Source: Piromyces finnis
Lineage: Eukaryota; Neocallimastigomycota; Neocallimastigomycetes; Neocallimastigales; Neocallimastigaceae
Direction of reading: 5' to 3'
Length of the DNA: 64,000 bases
Assembly: GCA_002104945.1 (NCBI GenBank)
Contig: MCFH01000074.1
Span: forward strand, 62,001 to 126,000
How positions within the stretch are numbered: the first letter of the stretch is position 1; every line of letters starts with the position of its first letter. Position numbers and translations under genes: made by a program. This document shows, piece by piece, positions 10,989-22,662 of this stretch. Under the pieces are notes generated by a model that ran no database searches, was not told where the DNA came from, and worked only from the letters and a program-made list of their open reading frames with translations.

Positions 10989-12744
10989 ATGACTGTTAAT
11001 GAACCAACTTTAAGAAGTAAAGAATCTAAGAATTCTTTAGATGAAATTATAAATTCTCAAAAACAATTGGATGATGAATTACAACAATTAAAGAATCGTT
11101 ATTCTCGTTACAGCCAATTGGTTTCCTTTCAACAACAAGAAGAAGATTATTTATTAAAAAATAAGGAAAAAGTTAACTCAAAAAGAGTTTCTCTTTCTTT
11201 GAAAAGAAAAAAGGATGTTGTAAGTTTATTAAGTATTATTATTTTATAAAATTAATATATAATTTTATTTTTTATAATAATATTTATATTTTTTTATCTA
11301 TAATAATTCAACATTCAAATAGACTTATGGTTTAATGCCACACGACGACATTTTAGCAAAGGAAGAAGAACACGAAGATGAAAAGCAATCTTTTGAATCC
11401 ATGACTAAAACTGCTAATGCTTTTCTTAGTTCAATTGAAGAAAAACATAATGCTTTAAAAAAGAAAGATTTCGAGTTACTTCATTCTCCAATTAGCATAA
11501 AAGAAGATGAAGAAGAAAAACAAGAAAAGAATACTGAAAAAGAACCAGAAAAGGAAATGAATAGACTTTGTGATTTAGTTCAATCTTTATTGAGTGAAGC
11601 ACAAGGTGCTATTGATTCTAAGCCAGAGCTTAATCATCCAGATATTGGTAAAGAAGAGGATCCTGAAATTACTATTCCACAACGTGTACAATCCTTAAAC
11701 AGTCATCATACAAGCTTTAATGACACTTCTTCTATAAGAAATAAACATTTAAGTATTATGACTGATACAACTGCTATTGCTCAACCACTCAGTCCTGTTA
11801 ATAAACGATGTGGTGATGATTTCGATGATTTTGATGATTTTGGAATGTCAAAGTATGATGAATTAACTTCACCATATAATGCGTCTACCACTACAAATGA
11901 TGAATTCATGAAAAGTTATCCACCTAAATTCTATCCACCTCCACCAGAATTCTACTATGGACCACCAGTTGGTTATCCACCATATTTTGATCCTGCATAT
12001 GGACCAATACCGCCATATATGTGGGAAGAATTCCAAAAGCATAAAATGGGTTTAAATAGTGATGAAAGTAGTGGTTCTGAAGCTGCTGTTGCTGTTAATA
12101 GCCGTAAAGAAAATCAAGAAATCATTAAGACTACTACCACTACCACCACTACTACCGAAGTCAAAAAGGACAAAAAGGAAATTATTGAAGGTAAGGCTTT
12201 AGTTAAAAAGAGACGTCGTCATAAGCACCGTAAGCATATTCGTCCAGTAGATGCTGATGGAAATATTTGTGATAGTGATTCATGTCCAGTTCATTCAAAA
12301 AGTTTAGTAAAGAAGAAGCAATCATCCAAATTATTTAAAGCTCAATTTGGTTCTGATACCCAACTTTTCCTTTCTTTCTTTGCTTCTTTCTTTGTAACAT
12401 CCATTTTGGTTACAATTTCTTGTCTTTGGTCTGTCATTCAAGTTATGGCTGGTAATGTTAATGATAAGAACTTAAGTCGTCTTTTACAAAGTTCTTCAGA
12501 AAATGCTATTAGAAATAACAAGAAAAGAATCGATTTAATTTTAGACAAAGAATCTTCTGAAAGTACTGAATCTGAATTTGAAGAAGAAGAAAGCCAAATT
12601 GAAGAAATTGATGAAGATGATGTAGATGATGAAGGAAATGAAGAAAATGAAGAATCATCTAATAAATTTATTACTGCTACTTCCGCTTCTGATGATGAAG
12701 GAGAAGAATTAGATATGAACTCCGAAACAATTTCATTATCTTAA
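10989..12744 (+). CDS. Acidic single-pass membrane protein of unknown function, two exons
   Basis: Exons 10989-11219 and 11323-12744 are joined by a 103-nt intron (GTAAGT...ATAG) in phase 0, giving about 550 residues. Residues 1-77 are helical and Gln/Glu/Lys-rich, likely coiled coil. Then come Glu-rich segments, FDDFDDF, and a Pro/Tyr/Phe-rich patch around residues 275-310 (YPPPPEFYYGPP). A Thr tract is followed by a basic cluster (KKRRRHKHRKH). Next is one strongly hydrophobic segment at about 425-455 (LFLSFFASFFVTSILVTI) and a very acidic, Ser-rich tail. There is no signal peptide. The charge pattern suggests a C-terminally placed membrane anchor with a long N-terminal domain. I do not recognise the family. 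The second exon alone would start at an internal Met; splicing is preferred because the donor and acceptor are clean and in frame. Confidence 0.85.
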
Positions 12745-13579
12745 TTCAATGGAAATGCAACTTCCAAATTAAAGTGTAAATACTCGTAATCGTTATAATA
12801 GTTTTTAAAGAAAGGAACTATGAAGATAAAAAAATAATTTCTAAAATTATTAAAAAACAACACAACGCAATAAACATTAATAATATTATTAATAATGATA
12901 TAAAATATAATATATAGATATATATATTTTTTTTAAAAAAATATATAAATATTTGAAAGAACAAATAATAATAAATTAATAATAATAATAATATTATTAT
13001 TATTAAATAATATCTTTGTTCTTATTATTATCATAAAAAATATTTATTATTAGTAATATAAAATGCTTTCTTTATTTTTTTCTCTTTCTTTTTTTAAAAA
13101 TAATAATAATAATAAAGATGTTTTTTTTTTTATTTTTATTATTATTATTATTTCATTAGAAATCATACTTAAAAATTTATTCAAATCATCAACATAATAT
13201 GAATTAATAATTTCATTTTTCTTAACTTTTAATTCTTTTTTTTTTTTATAACAATACTTAAATTTTTTCTTATGAAAAAAAAATAATATATATAAAAATA
13301 AATATAAATTTTTTTTTATAAAAATAATTATTATAAATCTTTTTATATAATATGTATCTATTTATATTATATTTATTAGTTCATAAAGTAAGAATATAAA
13401 ATATAAATTTATAGATATAAGTTATAAATATTATTAAATTATTATAGAGAAAAATATCACCACCATTATAGAAAGAGAAGATTTATTTTATAAGAAATAT
13501 AAAAGATATATAATAATAAAAATAAATAAAAAAAAAAAAAAAAAAAAAAAATAAAAAAACAATAATAAATAAAAAAAAA
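12745..13579. other. AT-rich 3' flank and intergenic sequence
   Basis: It probably includes the 3' UTR of the preceding gene. Otherwise only A/T runs and AAT repeats, ending in an A-rich tract at 13530-13579 into which the LINE copy is joined. Confidence 0.5.
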
Positions 13580-14617
13580 ACTAAAGATTTTATTAAATTA
13601 TGTTATGAATACCCAGAGTTTGCCTATGGCTTCTACTGGCTATTGAAAGCAAGAAGCGGATACAAGTTGGATGCTAGAGTTGCCAAAGCTGCCAAATTTG
13701 TTGATCCAGTTTGTCCTAACTACTGTCCATGTTGCAAGTGTGGTGTTCAAAGTATTAAACATTGGTTATTAGATTGTCAAACATTTAGAGATATCCGTAT
13801 TAAACATTATGATTCCATAGTCCAGCTACTAAATTTTTTCAGTCAACGTAATTCCAATAGTCCTATCAATAATAATGAAAATGTTAATATCAGTAGAGAT
13901 AGCAATAACAGTAATAGTAATAGTAACAATAGTAGTAATAACAATAGTAGTAATAGAAATAATAATATTAGTAATGATAACAATAGTGAAGATAATAATT
14001 CTAATTTAGATAGTAATTTAGTTAATGATAGTAATAGTTCTAATAATCCGGTGAATATTAATGTGTATGATTATTCTAGTGTGTGCAGTAAAATATTTAA
14101 ATTCCTTCTTGGGGGAAGAAGTTTTAACAATATTAATTACAATTCAAGGGAATGGAAAGAACTTTGTAAGCGTCAGATTCAATCTGGTACTAACGAAGGA
14201 ACACCATTCTTGACGGTAACCGCGGAACTTCTAACCAAAATCATGCCTTTTGCTATTGGCCAGCAATGGTCAATGTTCAAAAGGTTTGAAGCAACATCCA
14301 AGAGCGTCAATGCTGAAGAAACAGTAAGACAGGCCAGGAGGGCCAGCGCAACCAATGGAGATCATAATTTTGTTCCATGACAAAATTTTGATCTTTGGCT
14401 CGGTGTCCCATTGGAAGTCAAATACAATTATTATACTTTAGTATGATAGTGGCTTTCTTACTTTAATTAAAATTACTAGAATACATTATACCCAATTTTT
14501 ATTCATTTGTGTTTATTTAAACATATTTTTTTTATTTTTATTTTTATTTTTTAATTTTTTATTACATGTATTATAATTTTAATTAAATTAATAATAAAGT
14601 TTAAAATATTTGATGCC

Positions 14618-14654
<37 letters not shown>
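13580..14654 (+). mobile_element. 5'-truncated LINE copy with 34-nt poly(A)
   Basis: From 13580 the frame TKDFIKLCYEYPEFAYGFYW runs to a stop at 14380 and matches the C-terminal part of the LINE at 61584-64000 almost residue for residue. Visible are the zinc-finger-like CPNYCPCCKCG...HWLLDC, an Asn/Ser-rich low-complexity stretch and a conserved tail. The 3' UTR (14381-14620) also matches the other copy, and the element ends with A34 at 14621-14654. The reverse transcriptase region is missing, so this is a dead-on-arrival copy. It has fewer Asn/Ser residues in the low-complexity stretch than the 61.6-64 kb copy. No clear target-site duplication is readable in the A-rich flanks. Confidence 0.93.
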
Positions 14655-14658
<4 letters not shown>

Positions 14659-15073
14659 AGAAAAAAAATAAAAATAATAGCAGTGTCTTTGAAAGAAAGA
14701 ATAATCTAAAAGATTAAAAGACATTAAAATTATTAAATTAATTTTTGTTCCAAATTATTGTTCATATTAAGTTTGATAATCAAATTATTCAACATTAATA
14801 TAAATTGAATATGTGAATATTTTTATATATAGATCGTCGTTTATTATAATATTGATATTGATAATAAAGGTTTTCATATATATAACTTGCTAAACTTTGA
14901 GAAATTTTTAATATAAAACTTCTTTTATTAAAGCAAAAAAAAACTTTCCAAATTATTAAAACCAATGGGCTAATGAGTTGGTACATCTATTCAAAGATTA
15001 AAAAAATTAACTTTTATTTTTCTTTTTTAAAAATTATGTAAAATATGAACATTTAGATAAAAAATTAATTTGT
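14655..15073. other. AT-rich spacer upstream of tRNA
   Basis: No gene is recognised. On the minus strand the T run at about 15057-15062 would serve as the Pol III terminator of the tRNA. Confidence 0.5.
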
Positions 15074-15155
15074 CGTCACCTGCAGGACTCGAACCTGCGC
15101 TCCCAAAGGGAAATGGCTTAGCAGGCCACCGCGTTAACCACTCCGCCAAAGTGAC
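15074..15155 (-). tRNA. tRNA-Ser (GCU)
   Basis: An 82-nt cloverleaf begins GTCACTTTGGCGGAGTGG. The acceptor stem GTCACTT pairs with AGGTGAC and the discriminator is G. The D-arm contains GTGGTTAACGC. The anticodon stem-loop has CTGCTAA (anticodon GCT). The long variable arm CCCTTTGGG marks a class II (Ser) tRNA, and the T-arm has GCAGGTTCGAGTCCTGC. There is no intron. CCA is not encoded, as expected for a eukaryote. Confidence 0.97.
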
Positions 15156-15732
15156 TTTAAATTGCTGCCTTTTTTGTACGATCAATTCAGAAAAATTCAA
15201 GAATATAGGAATTCCACCATATAACCCTTTAATGTCATGAATATTAGTGAATTCATGATAATTTATTTAAATAATGTTTTATTCATTTAATTGATAAGAA
15301 ATAATATTTTATAAAAACATTATTTAATAATAACTTTAGAGATATTTATTAATTATAATTATTAAGATTTATATTTATTAAGGTTTAAATAATATCTCTT
15401 CATTTATTTGATGTAAATTAAAATAAAAGAAATAGTCATTCCTCCCTCAAATGATTAAAATGACTTAAGCAAGTAATTAAGAATAAATCATAAACTTAAA
15501 GTCATTATATATATATTTAATTAAATTAAAATTTTAATCATGTATTTTATAATTAATGTAACTTTATTAAATAGATTAACGATTTATTTATAGCACGAAG
15601 ACTGGGAAGAATTTAAAAAAGACACAGCCAAGATGATAGACGAAATGAACAAATTTAACGCAAAAAAAAAAAATATGAAACCTTTGGAATTAGACATATT
15701 TTTAGTTCAGAAAGTGTGTTTAACAAATAAAT
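15156..15732. other. AT-rich stretch with copia LTR-like piece and a short coding relic
   Basis: 15545-15580 repeats sequence found near the copia LTR at 3.4 kb. 15594-15725 on + reads as a Lys/Glu-rich relic (DWEEFKKDTAKMIDEMNKFN) cut off by the LTR that begins at 15733. This is probably retroelement debris; I cannot assign it further. Confidence 0.4.
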
Positions 15733-16212
15733 TGTAAAGTTTTGTAAAACACTAGATTAAACAAAACTCCAATAACACTAAATTTTGTAATACACCTTTT
15801 TATTTTATAGTTTTATTATTTTATTAAAATGTTATTAACTACTTAATAGTCAATAACAATTACAATTGTTTAAATTTACATGAAATTTCGAACTATTTAT
15901 ATTTTTTGAGATTACATTATAATATATCTAATTTATTTATATTGCTATTCAATATAAAACTATCCTTAAAAATCTTAAAATATAATAATTTAATTTCACA
16001 ATATTAAATGACAAAAATTTAAATGTAAATCCTTTTTGAAAATCCTCTAAAAGATTTTCATTAATCTTTGAACTTTATTTATTATGTGTTACACTAGGTG
16101 AAAATAATTTTGGTTCATGTAACACAATAAAAATTTTTTGTGATTGAGAAATTAGTTTTTTCCTTGAAGATTATTAAATTATTTAAATATTAATTATTTA
16201 ATAATCTTTACA
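15733..16212 (-). repeat. 3' LTR, family C
   Basis: TGTAAAG...CTTTACA ends. A 13-bp inverted repeat (16167-16179 / 16196-16208) sits at the U3 start. The complement of GTAATTGTTAT lies inside the LTR near 15850. Confidence 0.9.
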
Positions 16213-18117
16213 ATCTTCCGTCCTAAGTCGAACTTCTGCGAGACAGTTAGAAATTTCTCTTTGAGGGAAGTTCTATAACAAATGGATTGTAAGAGTGTTT
16301 AATTAAATCATCTTGAGAATTTCTGTCTGCCTTTTTTCTTCTACGCTGTTTATTAGTTTTATTAATATACTCTTGGATCAGTTGTTTGTCCGGAATCTGG
16401 TTCTGAGGGATCCAGGTACGATCAGAGTCTTCGAAGCCTTTCCAGGAAACCAAATAGAATAGGTCACCATTGATATGTTCATTGAGTGTATTTTCTCTTT
16501 TCTCAGGTACTTTTTAGATTAAATCTGGATAGGGTTAGGGGTTGGACGTGGAAAGGGAATGATTAATATCAAGAAGACCACAAAGTCTATTCCAAAACTC
16601 AGATGTAAATTGAAAACCTCGATCGGAGACAATGGAATTGGGAAAACCATGAAGTTTGAAAGCGTCTGCAGCGATAGAAGATGTAGGAAGATATCGAAGA
16701 GCGATAAAATGAGCCATTTTAGTAAGACGATCAACAACAACCATAATAGTAGTCATATCGTGAGATTCTGGTAATTCCACGATAAAGTCAATCGAGATAT
16801 CGGACCATGGTCGAGATGGTGTAGGAAGTGGAATGAGCAGGCCGTAAGATTTATGTTTAGGGACTTTGGATTTGGAACAAACTACACAAGAGCGAACAAA
16901 TTTGTAAACATCAGAATTCAAAGAAGGCCAATAGGAGGATCGTTTGATTAATTCAATAGTTTTATTGATACCAAAGTGTCCAGCAGTAATGGAATTGTGG
17001 TGGAGTTCAAGAATGCGTAAGCGAAGTGACAGAGGAGTATACAAAAGGTTTTTGTACCAAAGGAGACTAGTATCATCAAAGAGACAATACGCAGATATAT
17101 CCTTACAAGGGGATGAGCCATTACCATTAGTTAGAAAATGAGTAAATTTATTATAGAAAGAATCATTAGAAAGTTCGTTTTTAATATCTTCGACAAGAGA
17201 GAAGTTACAAGAGTCGTAAGTAGAAGAAAATTTTAAACAAGAAAACTCATAATCACGGTCAGGACTATTAGTACTGTTTAAACTTTCGATCATGTCAGGA
17301 CAACGAGATAGAAGATCAAGTTTACTAGATTTTTTTCTGGATGATAAATAAGATTGAAATTAAATTTTGATAAAACATATTCCAACGAATTTGGCGTTGA
17401 GAGAGCATTTCGGGTTTTCTAGGGAAAGTGAGGTTCCTGTGATTGGTATATATAGTGAAAGGGTGGCGGGCACCTTCAAAGTAATGACGCCATTCCTCAA
17501 GAGCTATCTTAATAGCTAAGAGTTCCTTATCATAAATAGAATAATTGTTTTGAGCCCCGGTAAGGCTTTTAGAGAGGAACGCAATAGGATGAAGTCTACC
17601 ATCAAATTCTTGAGAAAGTATTGCACCGATAGCAAAGTCAATATCATCGGTTTCAACTATGAATGGTTTGGTGTCGTCTGCATGCCTTAATATAGGAGCC
17701 GAAGTGAACATCCTTTTTAATGTATCAAATGCCAATTGTTTGTCTTTTCTCCAGTTGAAGGTAACACTTTTCCTTATAAGTTTGTGGATGGGATTGACAA
17801 TCTTCCCAAAATCTTTAATAAAAATCCTGTAATAATTGCACAGACCAATAAATGATTGAACCTCTTTGACATTCGAAGGGGCTGGCCAATCTAAAATAGC
17901 TTTAACTTTATTTTCATCCATCATTAGGCCATCTTTGGAGATAACGTAACCTAAAAAGGTAGTATGGTCAGCGTCAAATTTACATTTTTCCAATTTGACG
18001 TATAAATTATTTTCGATCAGTTTTCTTAAAACCTTTTTAACATGAATATGATGATCCTTAATATTATCCGGGTAGACAAGAATGTCGTCAATATATGAAA
18101 TTAAAAAGTTATCTAAG
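16213..18117 (-). pseudogene. gypsy pol relic: RT end, RNase H, integrase, chromodomain
   Basis: Reading leftward: the RT catalytic loop ISYIDDILVYP, thumb FLGYVISKDGL, RNase H (FIVETDDIDFAIGAILSQEF), then a break near 17300. The integrase follows with HHNSITAGHFG...CVVCSKSK zinc binding, DISIDFIVELP, and SDRGFQFTSEFW, ending near 16535 at the SLSTSNP region. The third catalytic segment (the PQTDGQTER region) and the integrase C-terminus are deleted. The last piece is a chromodomain (YLVSWKGFEDSDRTWIP) and a basic tail. In RNase H the usual TDAS is TDDI. Several frameshifts make it non-functional. Confidence 0.93.
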
Positions 18118-18896
18118 TGTAAAGATATAAGATATATCTTTAAATTATTTAATAATTAATTAATAATTGTTAATGAAAAATAATAATTATAAAACAGATT
18201 ATTATTTTTACAATAAAACACAAAAAAAATAAAAAAAATTTAAACACTAAAATTTAAATAAAAAATTTTCAATTAATATTTCTTTTTAAAAGTTATTAAC
18301 TATATAATAGTCAATAACAACTACATTTATTTAAAATTTGGAAAAGGTACATGTATTTATATTTTTTCTTATTTACATTCATTATATATACTTTTTATTC
18401 AATTATACATATATTTAATATAAAATAAGCAAAACTAATTTAATACAAATTTAAATCAATAATAAAATAACAAAGCTATACTAAAACTAATTAAATACAC
18501 TTTTGATTCAATTTAAGTAAACTACAAATTGAATACAATCCATGTATTACCTATATATTAATTAAATATTAATAATACTATTTATTTTATATTTACTATT
18601 AAAAATGCTAATTTAAAACTACGCTAAAGTTATTAAACTAATTTTAATTAAATAAAAACTTTTTAAGATTTAATTTGAATATTTAAAATATTTGAATTTA
18701 ATTATCCATTAATTTAAATATTTATCCAATTTTAATTTCTAACTTTGATATTTTAAAATTTATCTTTATTTAATTATTCCATAAAATTTATATAATAAAT
18801 TTTATAAATAATTTTTCATTAAAATATCAAAATTATTATTTAATAATTATTAATAAATTATTAAATAATTTAAAGATATGTTTTATATCTTTATAC
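18118..18896. repeat. Inverted pair of LTR family B pieces inserted in the pol relic
   Basis: About 60 bp of an LTR B start in + orientation (TGTAAAGATATAAGATATATC) are joined head-on to a nearly complete LTR B in minus orientation, ending with a hairpin at 18874-18894. The insert is preceded by CTAAG. It separates the RT and protease parts of the host element, and the region between them is lost. Confidence 0.75.
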
Positions 18897-19723
18897 TGAA
18901 TGAATTAACCAAATTAGTTATTTTTATTCCATTCTTCTTAGCAAAGTTTGGATCGATAAAGTTAAGTTCCGAGCCCGAGTCAATTAATACTCTAGCTCTC
19001 ACTTCTTGATTATAGTTTGTGCTTATATAAAAATAAAAATTATCCTTGTTGCTTTTCCGAGTAACTAGAACTTCATACACTTTCTTCTCATTAGTATTAG
19101 AAGATTCTTTAACAATTCTAAAAGCTTTTTTCAGTTTAATTCGGTTAGAAAAATTAAATTTAAGATGACCAGGCTACTTACAAGCGAAACAAAGACCCTT
19201 TTTCCGTTCTTTTGCAAATTCATCTTCTTCTATATAGTTGTTGAACTTCCCGACATAGAGTTTTCTTTTGTTGGACCTCGATATTTTATATACATCAACT
19301 TCCATTGGATCATTATTTCTTCCTGTGTAAAATTTCTCGGAAATTACATTTTTCTTAATTAAATTTTCCACAATAATTGTTGAAGCTATAAGGCGTTCTA
19401 AAGAAGGAGGATCAGGTTCTATAAAAGTAAGTTTTTCTTTAATACTAGGATGTAATCCTTTAAGAAACATAAAAATGAGTGCATTATCATTGAAGTTGGA
19501 GTTTTGACTTATCCTTTGGAATTCTGAAATATATCCAGAAACGTTGCCTGATTGTGTCTAACTTGCCGTTAGCAATAATAGACTCGTAGCAGTATTCTCC
19601 GAAAGTATTTTTTAAAAGGTTAATGAAGTCTTGATAGGTGTTAAGGATTGGATTTCTTGTTCTGAGGAGATTTGAGGCCCAATCTAAAGGTTTTCCAATG
19701 AAATAGGATATGATATAATCTAC
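18897..19723 (-). pseudogene. gypsy gag-protease relic
   Basis: It encodes a retroviral-type aspartic protease start (RVLIDSGSELNFIDP, DSG active site) and, upstream, Gag with the beginning of a CCHC knuckle (GLCFACK) and the capsid end (MFLKGLHPSIKEKLTFIEPD). It is close in sequence to the 49.3-53.2 kb element. There are frameshifts near 19150 and 19500. Confidence 0.85.
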
Positions 19724-19728
19724 CTTGA

Positions 19729-21067
19729 TATAAAGATATAAAATATATCTTTAAATTATTTAGTAATTAATAATTATTAAATAAAGATTAATTTTAAAAT
19801 ATCAAAGTTAAGAATGAATTTTGGATAAATATTCAAATTAAATATTAAAAGTTTTTATTTAATTAAAATTAGTTTAATAACTTTAGCGTAGTTTTAAATT
19901 AACATTTTTTAATAGTAAATATATAATGAATAGTATTATTAATATTTAATTAATATATAGGTAATACATGAACTGTATTCAATTTGTAGTTTACTCAAAT
20001 TGAATCAAAAGTGTATTTAATTAGTTTTAGTTTAGTTTTATTATTTTATTATTTAATTAAATTAGTATTAAATTAGTTTTGTTTATTTTCTATTGAATAT
20101 ATGTATAATTAAATAGAATAGTATATTAAAATTGTAAAAGTTTATAAAAAAACAGATTATAAAATTTTACAATAAAACATAAAACACGAAATAAATAAAA
20201 AGAAACAAGAAAAACAAAATCTATTTAAAAATATCTCTTTTATTAATTTTATTTAGTTATTAACTAAATAATAGTCAATAACAATTACATCGTTTTAATC
20301 AAGAAATTTTACATGTATTTATATTTTTTGTAAATTATATTTTAATATACTATTCTATTTAATTATACATATATTCAATATAAAATAAACAAAACTAATT
20401 TAATACTAATTTAATTAAATAATAAAATAATAAAACTAAACTAAAACTAATTAAATACACTTTTGATTCAATTTGAGTAAACTGCAAATTGAATACAGTC
20501 CATGTATTACCTATATATTAATTAAATATTAATAATACTATTTATTATATATTTATAATTAAAAATGCTAATTTAAAACTACGCTAAAGTTATTAAACTA
20601 ATTTTAATTAAATAAAAACTTTTTAAGATTTAATTTGAATATTTAAAATATTTAAATTTAATTATCCATTAATTTAAATATTTATCCAAATTTCATTTCT
20701 AACTTTGATATTTTAAAATTAATATTTATTTAATTATTCCATAAAATTTATACAATAAATTTTATAAACAATTTTTTCATTAAAATATCAAAATTATTAT
20801 TCAATAATTATTAATTAATTATTAAATAATTTAAAGATATACTTTATATCTTTACAAAAATATATTTTACAAAAAATATAAATACATGTAAAATTTCGTA
20901 ATTAAAGCAATGTAATTGTTATTGACTATAATTTAGTTAAGAACTAAATAATATTAATAAAAAGAAGTTTTAAAAGATATTTTTTTTATTTTTCTATTTT
21001 TTTATTTTTTGTGTTTTTGTTTTATTGTAAAATTATATAATCTGTTTTAGAGTATAAAACTTTTACA
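19729..21067 (+). repeat. Solo LTR family B with TSD CTTGA, itself interrupted
   Basis: It is inserted in the gag relic with a perfect 5-bp duplication (19724-19728 and 21068-21072). The gag frame resumes across it as RVKVDYIISYF when one copy of the target is counted. The LTR is split by another LTR at 20133-20856. Confidence 0.93.
20133..20856 (-). repeat. Solo LTR family B with TSD AAAAT, nested in the LTR at 19729-21067
   Basis: It starts TGTAAAAG and ends CTTTACA on +. The AAAAT repeats are at 20128-20132 and 20857-20861. A 9-bp terminal inverted repeat (20833-20841 / 20845-20853) is present. It has the opposite orientation to its host LTR. Confidence 0.95.
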
Positions 21068-21072
21068 CTTGA

Positions 21073-21257
21073 CTCTATCATTATTGTATGTTGTAGGACG
21101 GTTTCTAAAAATAAGTTCAACGCTAGTAAGGAATCCATCTTATTCCTTCTTCTTTCCGATAAAAAAAGGCGGTAGGTTTAATACATTTTGGTTGTTCATT
21201 TCTTGTAGCGTTAACAACCTTAATCTATTTTCTAATTCTTCCACTTTTGTTTTTTAA
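21073..21257 (-). pseudogene. gypsy gag N-terminus relic
   Basis: The minus strand reads VEELENRLRLLTLQEM, then a degenerate form of the PPTFSGK motif, then SVELIFRNRPTTYNND up to the LTR insertion. This is the 5' part of the same gag as 18897-19723. It has short indels near 21150-21180. Confidence 0.7.
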
Positions 21258-21441
21258 TGCTTATTTCTGATTTGTAATATTTCTTGCAATTGGCGTTGAC
21301 TGGGTTTCTATCAGTTACACTCTGTACGTCAAGGTCTTTTATATTACAAAAAAATGTTCTATATTTTAATTGGGTTCTGAGTTTTTTCTTCTGATGGTAG
21401 CTTCTAAGTTTCGTTTAACGTAGTGTATATTTTTATTATCG

Positions 21442-21452
21442 GTAATTGTTAT
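21442..21452 (-). promoter_or_regulatory. Primer binding site of the LTR-C element (self-primer type)
   Basis: The 11 nt ATAACAATTAC on the minus strand directly follow the 5' LTR. Their exact complement GTAATTGTTAT is inside the LTR at 21575-21565. Confidence 0.8.
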
Positions 21453-21938
21453 TGTAAAGTTTTGTAAAACACTAGATTAAACAAAACTCCAATAACACTA
21501 TATTTTGTAATACACTTTTTTAATTTATTATTTTATTAAATTGTTATTAACTACTTAATAGTTAATAACAATTACAATTGTTTAAATTTACATGAAATTT
21601 CGAACTATTTATATTTTTTGAGATTATATTATAATATATCTAATTTATTTATATTGCTATACAATATAAAACTATCCTTAAAAATCTTAAAATATAATAA
21701 TTTAATTTCCCAATATTAAATGACAAAAATTTTAATGTAAATCCTTTTTGAAAATCCTCTAAAAGATTTTCATAAATTTTTGAACTTTATTTATTATGAA
21801 TTTAATGTGTTACACTAAGTGAAAAATAACTTTGGTTTACATAATACAATAGAATTTTTTGTGATTGTGAAATTAGTTTTTTCTCTTGAATATTATTAAA
21901 TAAATTATTTAAATATTAATTATTTAATAATTTTTATA
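21453..21938 (-). repeat. 5' LTR, family C
   Basis: It is nearly the same sequence as 15733-16212. The outer end is worn (TATAAAAATT for TGTAAAGATT), and the following sequence belongs to LTR family A. Confidence 0.85.
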
Positions 21939-21939
21939 A

Positions 21940-22462
21940 ATGAAATTTCTCAATTTAAATCCTTAGTTTTAGTATTATTTTTTAATTGTAACGTTGACAC
22001 TGAAGGAATAAATTAGGTTATCCATTCTATTACAATAACACATAAAAATTAAAAGTAGAAATAAAAAATTTGTTTTATAAAAATATCTTTTATTATAATA
22101 GAATTTTATTAATAACAATTACATCGATAAAATGATGAAAAATATCTTTTATTTATATTTTTCCTTAATACATTTATATTATATTATAGCTATTTATTCA
22201 CCACATATTATTATTTAAAACCTACACTAAAATTTAAACTAATAATAAAATATTTAAACTATAGCCTATTTTGGTAAAATACAATTGGTAATTAAAATTA
22301 AGTACTATTCAATTTGAATATGTGCCTATGTATTATTGATATATTAATCATTTAATAATAATATACTAATTATCTATTTCTATTAAAAAACAATACTAAA
22401 ACTAGGGATTTAAATTGAGAAATTTAATTTATTTAAACTTTAAAAATAAATTAATATATTAG
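21940..22462. repeat. LTR family A pieces, short + piece then minus piece
   Basis: 21943-21983 matches family A in + orientation. From 21979 (TGTAACGTTGACACTG) to 22462 the sequence matches family A in minus orientation up to the part before its hairpin end. Confidence 0.7.
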
Positions 22463-22662
22463 ATCCAACCCCAATACTAAACGCTATAATAATTTTCTAA
22501 ATATAATGAGAAAAAGGTCACCAAGAAGCTAGCGTCCGAAGAAGTAAGATAGAAAAGACTGAAAAGGGGGACAAATGGTCATTGATACAATAACCACCAG
22601 CAAATGATGTATTCCTAAAGTCAGAGAATGTCAATGTCGAAAACATTAAACGGAAAAAGGAG
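22463..22662. other. Short unique segment between LTRs
   Basis: It has a more mixed composition than its surroundings. No protein or repeat is recognised. Confidence 0.4.

Larger units (their letters stand above)
15733..21938 (-). mobile_element. Ty3/gypsy chromovirus with LTR family C, broken and nested
   Basis: Both LTRs are present (15733-16212 and 21453-about 21938), with Gag, protease, RT/RNase H, integrase and chromodomain pieces in the expected order on the minus strand. Two LTR insertions (18118-18896 and 19729-21067) and internal deletions disrupt it. A copy of TAAAT sits at both outer edges (15728-15732 and 21937-21941). It may be the target duplication, but it overlaps the worn LTR end, so I leave it open. 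Confidence 0.85.

Noticed and set aside
15074-15155. tRNA copies as SINE heads
   Set aside because: Each tRNA is complete with good stems and terminators and has no tail or target duplication.
16559-17141. Plus-strand frames over the gypsy integrase
   Set aside because: Antisense shadows of the real minus-strand pol.
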